Shown: positions 16,338 through 25,100, counted from the first letter of the stretch. The stretch: DNA of 40,887 bases from an uncultured Bacteroidales bacterium (GCA_910585445.1 CAJUEK010000013.1:11383-52269), one strand, 5' to 3'. Numbers and translations: made by a program. The notes: generated from the letters alone by a model not told the origin.

Positions 16338-16868
16338 ATGAAAAAGGAAGGTTTCATATTGGTGATTCGCGGCGTAGTATCTGCTGCTATTTTCATGCTT
16401 TTTCTTTGCGGCTGCGTACGTGACCGCGAGGAAGGGGCATTTCTGCGGGAAGGGGACATGCTGCCTGAATTTGAGGCCGTAATGAGCGACGGCAGCTGTG
16501 TTTCGGGTGAAATGCTGCGCAAACAGGTTTCATGTATAGTGTTCTTTAATACCTCGTGCCCTGATTGCAGGAAAGAATTGCCGTCAATACAGCGCCTTTA
16601 TGACGGATATGCCTCAAAAGGGGTGTCATTTGCCGTGATGAGCCGCTCTGAGGGATATTCCTCTGTAATGGATTATTGGAGAGAGAACGGGCTGGAAATG
16701 CCCTTTTCTGCCCAAGATACGAGACATGTATATTCCCTTTTCGCAAATTCTGGAATACCGAGGGTGTATATGTCAGGAAAGGACGGAATCATCAGGCATG
16801 TTTTTGCCGACAATCCCGTCCCTTCTTATGATGAGCTGGAGTCTGCCCTGTCCGGGCTTCTTCAGTAG
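16338..16868 (+). CDS. TlpA/ResA-like thioredoxin lipoprotein
   Basis: This 176-residue envelope redox protein has a signal segment ending in lipobox LCGC, with lipid attachment at Cys26. A thioredoxin-fold domain follows, with active site NTSCPDCRKELP (Cys74, Cys77). FLREGDMLPEFEAVMSDG is the usual TlpA-family lead-in, and the cis-Pro loop is in SGIPRVYMSGKDG. It probably reduces or oxidises periplasmic disulfides. The start at 16338 fits the signal peptide. TTG/GTG codons at 16359 and 16362 are alternatives that would leave a normal leader. It is monocistronic, ending 10 bases from the convergent ychF stop. Confidence 0.87.
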   Translation: MKKEGFILVIRGVVSAAIFMLFLCGCVRDREEGAFLREGDMLPEFEAVMSDGSCVSGEMLRKQVSCIVFFNTSCPDCRKELPSIQRLYDGYASKGVSFAVMSRSEGYSSVMDYWRENGLEMPFSAQDTRHVYSLFANSGIPRVYMSGKDGIIRHVFADNPVPSYDELESALSGLLQ

Positions 16869-16878
16869 TTTCCTGTGC

Positions 16879-17982
16879 CTATACGTTGAACAGGAAGTGC
16901 ATTATGTCGCCGTCCTGGACTACATAATCCTTTCCTTCTATGCCTAATTTGCCGGCTGCCCTGCATGCTGACTCAGATTTGAGGCTCACGAAGTCCTCAT
17001 ATTTGATTACTTCGGCCCGGATGAATCCTTTTTCAAAGTCAGTGTGGATTACTCCTGCCGCCTTAGCTGCCTTGTCACCTTTGTTGATTGTCCATGCGCG
17101 GCACTCGTCTGCACCAGCTGTGAAATATGTCCTGAGATTCAGAAGCGAATATGCGCTCTGTATAAGACGCACCACGCCTGATTCTTCGAGTCCCATTTCT
17201 TCGAGGAACATCTGCCTTTCTTCATAGCTTTCCAATTCAGCTATGTCTGATTCGATTTTGGCCGCAATTACAAGTATCTCGGCATTCTCATCCTTTACTG
17301 CCTCACGGACCATCTCCACATATCCGTTTCCTGTCTTTGCCGATGATTCGTCAACATTGCAGACATACATTACCGGCTTGTTTGTCAGAAGGAAAAGTTC
17401 TTTTGCAAGCTGCTGGTCCTCAGGGTTGTCCAGCTGTACTGTACGGCATGACTTGCCCTGCTCAAGAACGTCCTTGTACCTGGTAAGCAGCTCGAACAGT
17501 CTCTTTGCACTCTTGTCGCCTCCTGCCTGGGCTTGCTTCTGTACTTTGGCGAGCCTGTTCTCCACTGTCTCAAGGTCTTTCAGCTGAAGCTCAAGGTCTA
17601 TCACTTCCTTGTCGCGCACAGGGTCAACGCTTCCGTCAACATGCACGATGTTAGGGTCGTCAAAGCACCTGAGGACATGCAGTATGGCGTCTGTTTCCCT
17701 GATGTTGGCAAGGAACTGGTTTCCGAGTCCTTCTCCGCGGCTTGCTCCTTTTACAAGTCCGGCGATGTCAACTATCTCAACTGTAGCAGGTACCACTCTT
17801 TTGGGATTGCACAGGCTTTCGAGAACTTCAAGCCTTTTGTCGGGCACTATTGTGGAGCCTATGTTAGGTTCAATCGTGCAGAAAGGAAAGTTTGCGCTCT
17901 GTGCCTTTCCTGAGCTTACGCAGTTGAACAAGGTTGATTTGCCGACATTCGGAAGTCCTACTATACCGCATTTGAGTGCCAT
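16879..17982 (-). CDS. ychF: ribosome-binding ATPase/GTPase YchF (OLA1 family)
   Basis: YchF is a cytoplasmic OBG-family P-loop NTPase that binds ribosomes and prefers ATP. The protein has 367 residues, the standard length. The P-loop GLPNVGKST is at residues 8-16. DIAGLVKGASRGEGLGNQFL is the diagnostic G3/switch region, and NVDE replaces the usual NKxD, consistent with ATP preference. The C-terminal TGS domain (TDFEKGFIRAEVIKYEDF) is intact. It converges with the thioredoxin gene and diverges from the EEP nuclease gene. Confidence 0.96.
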   Translation of the reverse strand: MALKCGIVGLPNVGKSTLFNCVSSGKAQSANFPFCTIEPNIGSTIVPDKRLEVLESLCNPKRVVPATVEIVDIAGLVKGASRGEGLGNQFLANIRETDAILHVLRCFDDPNIVHVDGSVDPVRDKEVIDLELQLKDLETVENRLAKVQKQAQAGGDKSAKRLFELLTRYKDVLEQGKSCRTVQLDNPEDQQLAKELFLLTNKPVMYVCNVDESSAKTGNGYVEMVREAVKDENAEILVIAAKIESDIAELESYEERQMFLEEMGLEESGVVRLIQSAYSLLNLRTYFTAGADECRAWTINKGDKAAKAAGVIHTDFEKGFIRAEVIKYEDFVSLKSESACRAAGKLGIEGKDYVVQDGDIMHFLFNV

Positions 17983-18031
17983 ATTCTATAGATTTAAAAA
18001 TAAATATTTCTCTTTTTTATAAACTGGGTCG

Positions 18032-18039
18032 CAAATTTA
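18032..18039 (-). promoter_or_regulatory. -7 box for ychF
   Basis: TAAATTTG on the minus strand matches TAnnTTTG, 49 bases before the ychF ATG. No clear -33 box. Confidence 0.45.
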
Positions 18040-18099
18040 CGGAAAGTTTTTCTTTTTCTTATAATCGGCTATGGTGCAAATTGCCACATTTGTGCTTTA

Positions 18100-18107
18100 T
18101 ACATTTG
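18100..18107 (+). promoter_or_regulatory. -7 box for the EEP nuclease gene
   Basis: TACATTTG matches TAnnTTTG, 18 bases before the ATG at 18126. The -33 position is weak. Confidence 0.45.
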
Positions 18108-18125
18108 AATCTTTTAAATCCTGTT

Positions 18126-19121
18126 ATGATGGAAGCGTACATGAAAATATCCGATTGCGTGAAAAGAGGTTTCGTGGTCTTTGTGCTTGTCCTTTGGCCA
18201 TTTGTTTATTCTGACGGAAGAGATACGCTTAGGGTGGTGTTTTGGAATCTTGAGAATTTCTTTGATTACTTTGACGGCGGAGGAGGGGAGTCTGACAGCG
18301 GGTTCTCCTCATTAGGAGAAAGAAAGTGGACACGTCGCAGGTTCTATGCGAAGTGTGATGCGGTTGCAAAGGGCCTGCTGTGGATTGCTGACAGGTATGG
18401 TGGAATGCCTGATGCCGTGGGGCTTGCGGAAATTGAGAACGCCTTTGTCCTGAGAAAGCTTCTTGAGTCCACTCCGCTCAGAAAGTTCGGGTATCGGATT
18501 GTGCATAGTGATTCCCCGGACAGGAGAGGCATAGATGTAGCCCTGCTTTACAGGAAATCGTCGTTTGAATTGCAGTCTGCTGCTTTCATTGTGCCGGAAT
18601 ATATGGGTGAAAAGATGGCCACAAGGCATATACTTCACGCGAGAGTTAAATCTGCCGGAGGAAGGGTTTTCGATATGGCTGTAAATCATCATCCCTCCAA
18701 ATTCGGGGGTGAAGCGGCTTCCCGTGGCAGGAGGGAGGCGGCCATGCATGCTTTGGGTGCATTGTGCGATTCTTTGATTTCAGCGGGAGGTTCTGACGGG
18801 GTGATTGCAATGGGGGATTTCAATGATACGCCTGACGGGGAGCAGTTCGGCATTATTGAAGGATTGTTGTGCAATAAGTCTTCCGGACTGCATGCGGCGG
18901 GTGAGGGAACTATAAGATATGAGGGGAAATGGGATTTGATAGACATGTTCATGGTCAGCCCATGGCTCGATGAATATTCCGTGATGGAGATATGTCGGAT
19001 ACCTTTTCTTATGGTGCGTGACAGGAAGCATCCCGGAGAGAAGCCTCTGAGGACTTATTCAGGACCAAGGTATATCGGCGGTGTGAGTGACCATTGTCCT
19101 ATAGTGCTTGAAATAAGATGA
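18126..19121 (+). CDS. secreted endonuclease/exonuclease/phosphatase (EEP) family protein
   Basis: This 331-residue protein is counted from the ATG at 18126; ATGs at 18129 and 18141 are alternatives, and MKISDCVKRG... is a good signal peptide. All metal and catalytic motifs of the EEP fold are visible in order: VFWNLENFFD (Asn), GLAEIEN (Glu), GIDVALLY, VNHHPSK (His), AMGDFNDTPD (Asp/Asn) and SDHCPIV (Asp-His pair). It is probably a secreted nuclease or phosphodiesterase; the substrate cannot be told. Bacteroidota often carry such exported EEP proteins. A small ORF begins eight bases after the stop. Confidence 0.87.
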   Translation: MMEAYMKISDCVKRGFVVFVLVLWPFVYSDGRDTLRVVFWNLENFFDYFDGGGGESDSGFSSLGERKWTRRRFYAKCDAVAKGLLWIADRYGGMPDAVGLAEIENAFVLRKLLESTPLRKFGYRIVHSDSPDRRGIDVALLYRKSSFELQSAAFIVPEYMGEKMATRHILHARVKSAGGRVFDMAVNHHPSKFGGEAASRGRREAAMHALGALCDSLISAGGSDGVIAMGDFNDTPDGEQFGIIEGLLCNKSSGLHAAGEGTIRYEGKWDLIDMFMVSPWLDEYSVMEICRIPFLMVRDRKHPGEKPLRTYSGPRYIGGVSDHCPIVLEIR

Positions 19122-19128
19122 TGGCAAT

Positions 19129-19299
19129 ATGTGGAAAAATCATTTTAAGGTCTTGAATCCGTTACGGATTTTATTTATCTTTGGACTTTTGTGGGATGGC
19201 TTGCATAATGTGCCGGACATGCTTTTCTTGGCGCCATGGATGGTGGCTGAAAGGAGACTTGTAAAGGTAGCATTAGTAGTCATTATAAATGGATATTGA
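19129..19299 (+). CDS. possible small membrane-associated protein (56 aa)
   Basis: An ATG-started ORF of 56 codons opens seven bases after the nuclease stop and closes with TGA at 19297-19299. The predicted product has two hydrophobic stretches (LRILFIFGLLW and KVALVVIING) and Arg/Lys clusters at 41-46, so it could be a small membrane protein. I do not recognise a family, and no dedicated promoter or ribosome site is evident. It fills most of the 201-base gap before galK. It could be chance. Confidence 0.35.
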   Translation: MWKNHFKVLNPLRILFIFGLLWDGLHNVPDMLFLAPWMVAERRLVKVALVVIINGY

Positions 19300-19322
19300 A
19301 AAACAATTAAATACACTAAGAC

Positions 19323-20456
19323 ATGAAAGAGAGAATTGCAGAAAAATTCCGCACTTTGTTTTCTGAGGAGGGTGAATTCTTTGCCTCAGCAGGACGTATC
19401 AACCTGATAGGTGAGCATACCGACTATAACGGGGGCTTTGTTTTCCCTGGTGCAATCGACAAGGGAATGATAGCTGAGATAAGGCTTAACGGGACCGGTA
19501 CAGTGCGTGCATTTGCGCTTGACCTTGATGAATATTGCGAGTTCGGGCTGAATGAGGAGGATGCTCCTGTGCAGAGCTGGGCACGCTATATTTTCGGAGT
19601 TTGCCGTGAGATTATAAAGAGAGGAGGAGAGATTTCCGGTTTTGACACTGTGTTTGCCGGTGATGTGCCTCTCGGAGCCGGAATGTCGTCTTCTGCAGCG
19701 CTTGAAAGCACTTTCGCGTTTGCTCTTGACAATCTTTTCAATCTTGGAATCGACAAGTTCGAGCTTGCGAGGATAGGGCAGAGTACCGAGCATAACTATT
19801 GCGGCGTCAATTGTGGAATCATGGACCAGTTCGCTTCCGTATTCGGAAAGAAGGGACATCTTATGCGTCTTGACTGCCGTTCAATGGAGTTTGAGTATTT
19901 CCCTTTTGACCCGGGTCAGCATGGGTACAGGCTTGTCCTTCTCAATTCACTTGTAAAGCATGAGCTTGTAGGGTCTCCATATAATGACCGCCGTGCGTCG
20001 TGTGAGCGTGTTGCTGCCGTCTTGGGACAGGAGTTCCTCAGAGGCGCGACTATGGAGCAGCTTGAGGCTGTGCGTGACAAGGTGTCAGATGAGGACTATA
20101 TGAGGGCGCGTTATGTCATAGGTGAGGAGAAGCGTGTGCTTGATGTGTGTGCGGCTCTCGAAAAAGGTGACTATGAGACAGTCGGAGCACGTATGTATGC
20201 TACTCACTGGGGCATGTCCAAGGATTATGAGGTGTCGTGTGAAGAGCTTGATTTCCTCGCTACTGTAGCCAAGGAGTGTGGCGTGACAGGTTCCCGCATC
20301 ATGGGAGGCGGTTTCGGCGGATGCACAATCAACCTTGTAAAAGGGGAACTTTATGACGGTTTCATAGCAAAGGCCAAGTCTGCTTTCGCCGAGAAATACG
20401 GACATGAGCCTGTAGTGATTGATGTTGTAATCAGTGACGGTGCAAGGAAATTGTAA
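19323..20456 (+). CDS. galK: galactokinase
   Basis: GalK phosphorylates alpha-D-galactose at C1, the entry to the Leloir pathway. The 377-residue protein is a GHMP kinase. The galactokinase signature GRINLIGEHTDYN is at 24-36, the ATP-binding PLGAGMSSSAA near 115-126, the catalytic Asp in NCGIMDQFASVFG, and motif 3 GGGFGGCTINL near the C-terminus. The start at the ATG 19323 is clear. It stands alone, not next to galM (27951) or galT/galE, and ends in a good terminator. No -7 box is evident immediately upstream, so it may be read from the nuclease promoter. Confidence 0.96.
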   Translation: MKERIAEKFRTLFSEEGEFFASAGRINLIGEHTDYNGGFVFPGAIDKGMIAEIRLNGTGTVRAFALDLDEYCEFGLNEEDAPVQSWARYIFGVCREIIKRGGEISGFDTVFAGDVPLGAGMSSSAALESTFAFALDNLFNLGIDKFELARIGQSTEHNYCGVNCGIMDQFASVFGKKGHLMRLDCRSMEFEYFPFDPGQHGYRLVLLNSLVKHELVGSPYNDRRASCERVAAVLGQEFLRGATMEQLEAVRDKVSDEDYMRARYVIGEEKRVLDVCAALEKGDYETVGARMYATHWGMSKDYEVSCEELDFLATVAKECGVTGSRIMGGGFGGCTINLVKGELYDGFIAKAKSAFAEKYGHEPVVIDVVISDGARKL

Positions 20457-20490
20457 TCCTGCCGGTTCAGGTGATTCATAGATAATATTT

Positions 20491-20522
20491 GGGGGACTGA
20501 ATCAATCCAGTTCCCCTTTTTT
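20491..20522 (+). terminator. intrinsic terminator after galK
   Basis: GGGGGACTG (20491-20499) pairs with CAGTTCCCC (20508-20516), nine pairs with one G-U, followed by six T. A second, imperfect hairpin (CACTCTTACTC 20541-20551 with GAGTAAAGTG 20571-20580) follows without a T tract. Confidence 0.85.
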
Positions 20523-20621
20523 ATGTTTTCCTGTGAAGTTCACTCTTACTCTTTTGGTTTGTGTGCTTTTGAGTAAAGTGGTGATTGATTGTTGAATGTT
20601 AATTGAATATGATTTTGCAGA

Positions 20622-21026
20622 TCAATTTTCTTCCTTGTGTTTCTTCGTCCAGACTATAATGCAGAATATCAGGTGACATAGGACGGCAGCTATTGAAAGT
20701 GATGTAATGATGATGTTTTCAATGCTTGCATTTAATAGTGCTGTCAAGAAGAGAATCAACGTGACTGTAGGGACATCTATCGGAAAAGAATATGGTTTTG
20801 GAGTATATTTGTTCAGTTTCGACAGAAAATTTAATGCTATTGCCGAGAGAACAGGCAGTATTCCGAAAATAATAATGGCTTCGGAAAACCACCCTTCAGA
20901 CAAAATTGACGACATGGTGATGATGAACGAGATTTCAATAAGCAGGAGTGAAAGTTTGTCCCGCCTTGTTGCACGCATCCGGCAATAAATCTCTATATCT
21001 TTTTCTGTCATCTTTCTCATACACAT
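20622..21026 (-). CDS. hypothetical four-helix membrane protein
   Basis: This 134-residue protein is not recognised. A polar, basic N-terminus (MTEKDIEIYCRMRATRRDK) is followed by four hydrophobic segments at roughly residues 27-43, 48-66, 86-102 and 104-126, and a charged Lys/Glu tail. It is probably an inner-membrane protein. Start choice is uncertain among ATGs at 21026, 21020 and 21011; the last gives MTEKDIE. Base composition is more AT-rich than that of neighbouring genes, which may mean later acquisition. The upstream neighbour on the same strand is the CpXC gene, separated by a long hairpin. Confidence 0.6.
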   Translation of the reverse strand: MCMRKMTEKDIEIYCRMRATRRDKLSLLLIEISFIITMSSILSEGWFSEAIIIFGILPVLSAIALNFLSKLNKYTPKPYSFPIDVPTVTLILFLTALLNASIENIIITSLSIAAVLCHLIFCIIVWTKKHKEEN

Positions 21027-21106
21027 TGAATGTTTTAAAGAACTTTTTCACACCATAAATCTGTGGAATATGTCGCACTGACACTTTTAAATAAGGTGTA
21101 GATTGA

Positions 21107-21166
21107 TAGTTATATACATAATAACGGGTGTGTGGGTTTGTATACCTGTTATTATGTATATAGCTG
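21107..21166. repeat. long near-perfect AT-rich inverted repeat
   Basis: The left arm at 21111-21129 (TATATACATAATAACGGGT) and right arm at 21144-21162 (ACCTGTTATTATGTATATA) pair over 19 positions with one G-U and a 14-base loop. Weak pairing extends the stem to about 21107-21166. No T tract follows on either strand, so a simple terminator is not a good explanation. It lies between two minus-strand genes. Confidence 0.8.
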
Positions 21167-21189
21167 AATGTTAATTAGTTGTATTTTGG

Positions 21190-21846
21190 TTATCTTATTA
21201 TGGAGTCAATCCAGGAACTGTCCACGCGGATGAAGCCTTCGCCGGGACGGGCCTGGGGATTGCGCTCGAGGATGCCGCTGCAGTCCTGATAGACGTTCCA
21301 GCCGATATTCACTCCCATCATCTGTCCTTTATGGGGATATGAGAAAGTAATCAGTCTTGAGTCGCCTTCTCCCTCGATACGGTAGAAATGAAAGGCAGAT
21401 GACATGAAATCCGCATCCTGTTCGGGCATTTTTGCAGCCATTTCCAGTTTTGTCACGTATTTGCACATCTCTATCACAGCATCGTCAAGACCGGCGTCGT
21501 GTATGAGCACCTTTTCCATGAGAGAGCCGGTGTCATTCACCCTGCGAAGCACATAGCCACCCATAGCCTTTGTGTGCATGGTTATTGACTGCATCTGGCT
21601 TTCCGGAAGGTCACCCTCAGGGAGCAGCCATACCATCAGCTTGCCGGCCGGGTCGTGATAAAGAGTCTCATATCTGGCGAGATTTACCTGTCCGCAGTGT
21701 GGGCATTCCCAAAGGAATATCGACCCGTCCTTTGTCCGTTCCTTGAATTCTGGATTTTCCGATATGTTTATGCTTCTGTAAATCACTACCTTGTGCTGTT
21801 GTCCGCATTTGCTGCAAGGGGCTGATGTTTCGTTGATGATTGACAT
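21190..21846 (-). CDS. CpXC-domain zinc-ribbon protein
   Basis: This 218-residue cytoplasmic protein has a CpXC domain in its N-terminal half. Paired cysteine knuckles CSKC (Cys11, Cys14) and CPHC (Cys48, Cys51) would hold one zinc. Between them is the conserved SINISENPEFKERTKDGSIFLWEC, and after them NLARYETLYHDPAGKLMVWLLPEG, typical of the family. The second half has no recognised domain but is well structured and includes EGEGDSRLITFSYPHKG. The family's function is unknown. The start MSIINETSAP is clear. Confidence 0.82.
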   Translation of the reverse strand: MSIINETSAPCSKCGQQHKVVIYRSINISENPEFKERTKDGSIFLWECPHCGQVNLARYETLYHDPAGKLMVWLLPEGDLPESQMQSITMHTKAMGGYVLRRVNDTGSLMEKVLIHDAGLDDAVIEMCKYVTKLEMAAKMPEQDADFMSSAFHFYRIEGEGDSRLITFSYPHKGQMMGVNIGWNVYQDCSGILERNPQARPGEGFIRVDSSWIDSIIR

Positions 21847-21920
21847 TGTGTTATGTTCTTTTTAAGATTACATGAATCCTTCACCCAAGGATTCTGCAAA
21901 GATACGGAGAATTTGCTGAC

Positions 21921-24900
21921 TTAGAACGAAACGTTGAACACCGGCCCGAAGAAACTTTTGCACTTGAGTTGCATTCCGCTTTCATCCAATACTTTTCCGA
22001 GTGCCGGTCCGGCTGCATAAGACCATGTCATACCTATGGACAGAGGCCATTCCAAAGTCAGGATGCTGTGCATGTCCAATACCGCGTCCGCTCCGAAAGA
22101 CATGAGACAGTCTTTTCCTGCAAAAGTGAAGTCGGCATGAGGACTTACTGTAAGCCTCTTTATTGAAAAGAAACTGCCTCCGATGGACAGCTCGCCGATA
22201 TATATCGGTATCGCATAGTCAACGGTAAGTTTCGTCATGGAAGGATGGCGCATCGTCAGGTAGCTGAGCAGCTGCGGAGTCTCTGATATGGCTCCGCGGG
22301 GAAGAGTGTTCACTGTAGGCTGGCTGAAAATCGCCCTCTTGTCAAGCTGCTGCTGATGCATTACGCTCAACCGGAAGCCCTGTGTCCTGGTGAATCCAGG
22401 GATGTACCCATAAACATATGCATATCCCATAGGCGAATTGAATTCCCTGCTTTCCAGCCTGCATGAGGTTCCAAACTCGACACCGGCACCCCATCTTGGA
22501 TATACCGCCGAATTTGATGTCCCGAGTATGGTGTAGGCCCGCAAAGACCCTGAAATGGTGTTGCTTATGCGGTTCTTTCCTTCCGTGGCTCCGATGAATA
22601 CCGGTCCGAACGGATATTGCTCAAGTCCGCTTCCTGCCGAACTGAGTACAGTTACTGAGGTGTTGAACCTGTCGTTGCTTATTGAATATGACACTTTCGG
22701 TATAACTCCGCTATGCCATCCTCCTGAAGAGAATCTGAAAGGGATATAAGCGGAGAATTTGGCTTCAAAATATGGAATGCCCATTGGAGATGAATACATA
22801 CCTGCGACCGTACCCTTGTCTGTAAGGAACATTTTCACATTGCTCTGTCTTGCCGCCCTGTCGTTGAAGTCTATTTTAGCCTCCAGCACAGGATAAAGGC
22901 CCGAGTAAGTCAGACGTGCATGTGCAGAGTGTCTCCACTTGGCCGTTTCGTAAGGGTCTTTGTGTGCCGAATAGCCGAACTCTCCTACTGCTGTGGCGAG
23001 CCTGTTCTGCATTATGCCTGCCGCGCCGAGCGAAATTGCCTGGTAAATGCGGTCGAAAGACATGTTCATTATGTTGTCCACATTCACATAGAACGGTGTC
23101 CATGAATGCAGGTTGAACATGTGTGCGGCTTTCCTGTATCTCTCAGGTTTGGAAATGGTTATCCCCTCCGGCTCAGGAACTGCCTCCGTGCCGTATTTTT
23201 CCTGCGCTATCTGCCTTTCCTGCCTTGTTACGGCTTCAGCTATCGGATACTTGTGAAGCTCGGTGAAGTCAGCCGGCCGGCATACGAGTGAATCTGACGG
23301 AGTGCGGAATATTCTCATTCCTTTCATTGTCGGAGATGAATAATACAGATAGCTTCCGTCCGCATTGTAATGGAAGTCCGATGCTCCGTATCTTGTGACG
23401 GTCTTCTGGACGGCTTTTCCCGAACGCGGGTCGAGATGATAAAGCTCATTGACTCCTGTCCGGTCGCTTGTGAACATCAGTTCGTTTCCAGCTGTACCGA
23501 AATTCTTTATCATCACAGGGGCAGGCGGGAGCACAGTCTCAAATTCCCCTGAGCCGCTGACCCTGTATATTCCGTATCCTCCCTCTGAGATTGCCGTCAC
23601 ATAAAGCGTATCCCCGGCAAGGGCAGGCTCGACCGTTTGGAGGCTGTCCGGAGCGAAATGCTCTTCAAGAACTATCCCTCCCTCGCCGAGTATCGTGACT
23701 GAAGTCCTGCCGTCCGGCATATAGCATATCGCTGCCATAGTGCAGTCATTGTCAGATGGATAAGGATTGTGATATATCCCGTCTTTCCTTGACGTCAGGC
23801 TTGTCTTGTGGCCGGCTGCACGTCCTTTGGCATTGATGTATCTGATTTTCGAACCTGTATCCATAGTCCACCTTTCGTCCGGTGCGGCCTCACTCCATAA
23901 GATTCTGCCGCTGATTTCCGAATATTGCATCCTGCCTGAAGATGATGAAAGCCTCGTAACTGTTTTTTCACGTCCGGAATTGTCAATCATGACAAGCTCA
24001 GGCACATTCAGATGACCGCTCTTGACTGCATACAGCGTGTCTCCGGCTATCATATTGCTTGAATAATCGGTATAAAGCCGCGGTTCCATGCTTACAGGCT
24101 CAGACGGAATGAACGGCGCCCTTTCCTCGGCATCTGCGGTCCATATCCTGTGCAATGTGTCGCATACCTCCATGAAAGCCTTGTTGAAACGCTTTCCTGT
24201 CAGTTTCTTCGTGGTCGTATATAATGCTCCGAGATTATACGGACGGCGTGCAGCGAGATGATACATTTCACTCATGAACTCAGGACAGTCATAAAGCATG
24301 CGGAATCCTCCGAGCGTCATGTATCCGAGGGAATAGTAGCTTGGAGCATAATATTTCTGGGAAACGAATCTCCACTGGTCCCATGTCCTGAAATCGCCGT
24401 TGTCGAAAGCTATCCTGTAGTAGTTGAGGAAATCCGCGTTACGTCCGCGCCCTGACTTTGTGAATGCCGTCTCCGCTATTACGGCGTCTCCTTCCATGAG
24501 AGATATGCCTGGATAAAGCAGTGAGGCGAGTATGTTGAACATTTCTCCGAAAAACCAGTTGAAAGGCTTCAATGCGCCGGTCATGCCGAACTGCATCTGT
24601 GTCACATGGCGCGATTCGTGGACTGACAGCATCGTTGACCAAGGAATAGGTACGGGAGCAGCAGCGGAAGGTATCGTGAAGAGGTCCATGCGCTTGGGTG
24701 CCCATGCCACAGAACCGTTGGATGTGTTGAATGTGTGCATTACAACGGGCATGAGGTTTGTTCCATGGCCTTCGCTGCAATAGCCTGTGGTGCGTGATAC
24801 GGGTATGCGGAAAGTCTCAAGCTTGAGCGCATAGACTTTTGCGAGCGAGTCGCATCCCTGCGGATATATGACACGGTAGTTGCCTGTGCTTATGCTGTTC

Positions 24901-25007
24901 CATCTGAGTCTGCCGGGGTCGTCGCCTGTGACATAGAACTGGGCGTATACCGGCATCTGAGACAGAAATGCTATGATTGATATTATTATATGAATATGTT
25001 TTCTCAT
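21921..25007 (-). CDS. predicted surface gluzincin metalloprotease with beta-propeller and C-terminal beta-barrel
   Basis: The protein has 1028 residues from the ATG at 25007 (MRKHIHIII); 11 extra residues from 25040 would precede the signal peptide. The signal peptide is residues 1-22 (..PVYA|QF). An N-terminal peptidase-like domain contains HESRH (His130, Glu131, His134), a true HExxH motif. A downstream MEGDAVIAE supplies a candidate third ligand, Glu172, as in MA-type gluzincins. Residues about 310-600 hold TolB-like propeller blades (for example LMFTSDRTGVNELYHLD, FHYNADGSYLYYSS). The last roughly 350 residues alternate in strand pattern and end in ...GPVFNVSF with a terminal aromatic, as in outer-membrane barrels. 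I infer an outer-membrane-anchored protease-like protein; activity is untested. Confidence 0.72.
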   Translation of the reverse strand: MRKHIHIIISIIAFLSQMPVYAQFYVTGDDPGRLRWNSISTGNYRVIYPQGCDSLAKVYALKLETFRIPVSRTTGYCSEGHGTNLMPVVMHTFNTSNGSVAWAPKRMDLFTIPSAAAPVPIPWSTMLSVHESRHVTQMQFGMTGALKPFNWFFGEMFNILASLLYPGISLMEGDAVIAETAFTKSGRGRNADFLNYYRIAFDNGDFRTWDQWRFVSQKYYAPSYYSLGYMTLGGFRMLYDCPEFMSEMYHLAARRPYNLGALYTTTKKLTGKRFNKAFMEVCDTLHRIWTADAEERAPFIPSEPVSMEPRLYTDYSSNMIAGDTLYAVKSGHLNVPELVMIDNSGREKTVTRLSSSSGRMQYSEISGRILWSEAAPDERWTMDTGSKIRYINAKGRAAGHKTSLTSRKDGIYHNPYPSDNDCTMAAICYMPDGRTSVTILGEGGIVLEEHFAPDSLQTVEPALAGDTLYVTAISEGGYGIYRVSGSGEFETVLPPAPVMIKNFGTAGNELMFTSDRTGVNELYHLDPRSGKAVQKTVTRYGASDFHYNADGSYLYYSSPTMKGMRIFRTPSDSLVCRPADFTELHKYPIAEAVTRQERQIAQEKYGTEAVPEPEGITISKPERYRKAAHMFNLHSWTPFYVNVDNIMNMSFDRIYQAISLGAAGIMQNRLATAVGEFGYSAHKDPYETAKWRHSAHARLTYSGLYPVLEAKIDFNDRAARQSNVKMFLTDKGTVAGMYSSPMGIPYFEAKFSAYIPFRFSSGGWHSGVIPKVSYSISNDRFNTSVTVLSSAGSGLEQYPFGPVFIGATEGKNRISNTISGSLRAYTILGTSNSAVYPRWGAGVEFGTSCRLESREFNSPMGYAYVYGYIPGFTRTQGFRLSVMHQQQLDKRAIFSQPTVNTLPRGAISETPQLLSYLTMRHPSMTKLTVDYAIPIYIGELSIGGSFFSIKRLTVSPHADFTFAGKDCLMSFGADAVLDMHSILTLEWPLSIGMTWSYAAGPALGKVLDESGMQLKCKSFFGPVFNVSF

Positions 25008-25037
25008 GAATAGGCGATTTCTCTTTTTAAAAGGTCG

Positions 25038-25045
25038 CAAATCTA
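25038..25045 (-). promoter_or_regulatory. -7 box for the metalloprotease-barrel gene
   Basis: TAGATTTG on the minus strand matches TAnnTTTG, 30 bases before the ATG at 25007. No -33 TTTG at the expected distance. Confidence 0.5.
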
Positions 25046-25056
25046 ATTATTTTTTA

Positions 25057-25064
25057 TATTTTTG
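25057..25064 (+). promoter_or_regulatory. -7 box for the Na/Pi transporter gene
   Basis: TATTTTTG matches TAnnTTTG, 36 bases before the ATG at 25101. It lies back-to-back with the opposite -7 box at 25038-25045, 11 bases apart. Confidence 0.5.
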
Positions 25065-25100
25065 CGCCTTATTCGCTTAAATTAATTTAAAAACGAATAT

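Noticed and set aside
20541..20580. Imperfect hairpin after the galK terminator
   Set aside because: Ten pairs with a bulge, a long loop and no T tract; the hairpin at 20491-20516 is sufficient.
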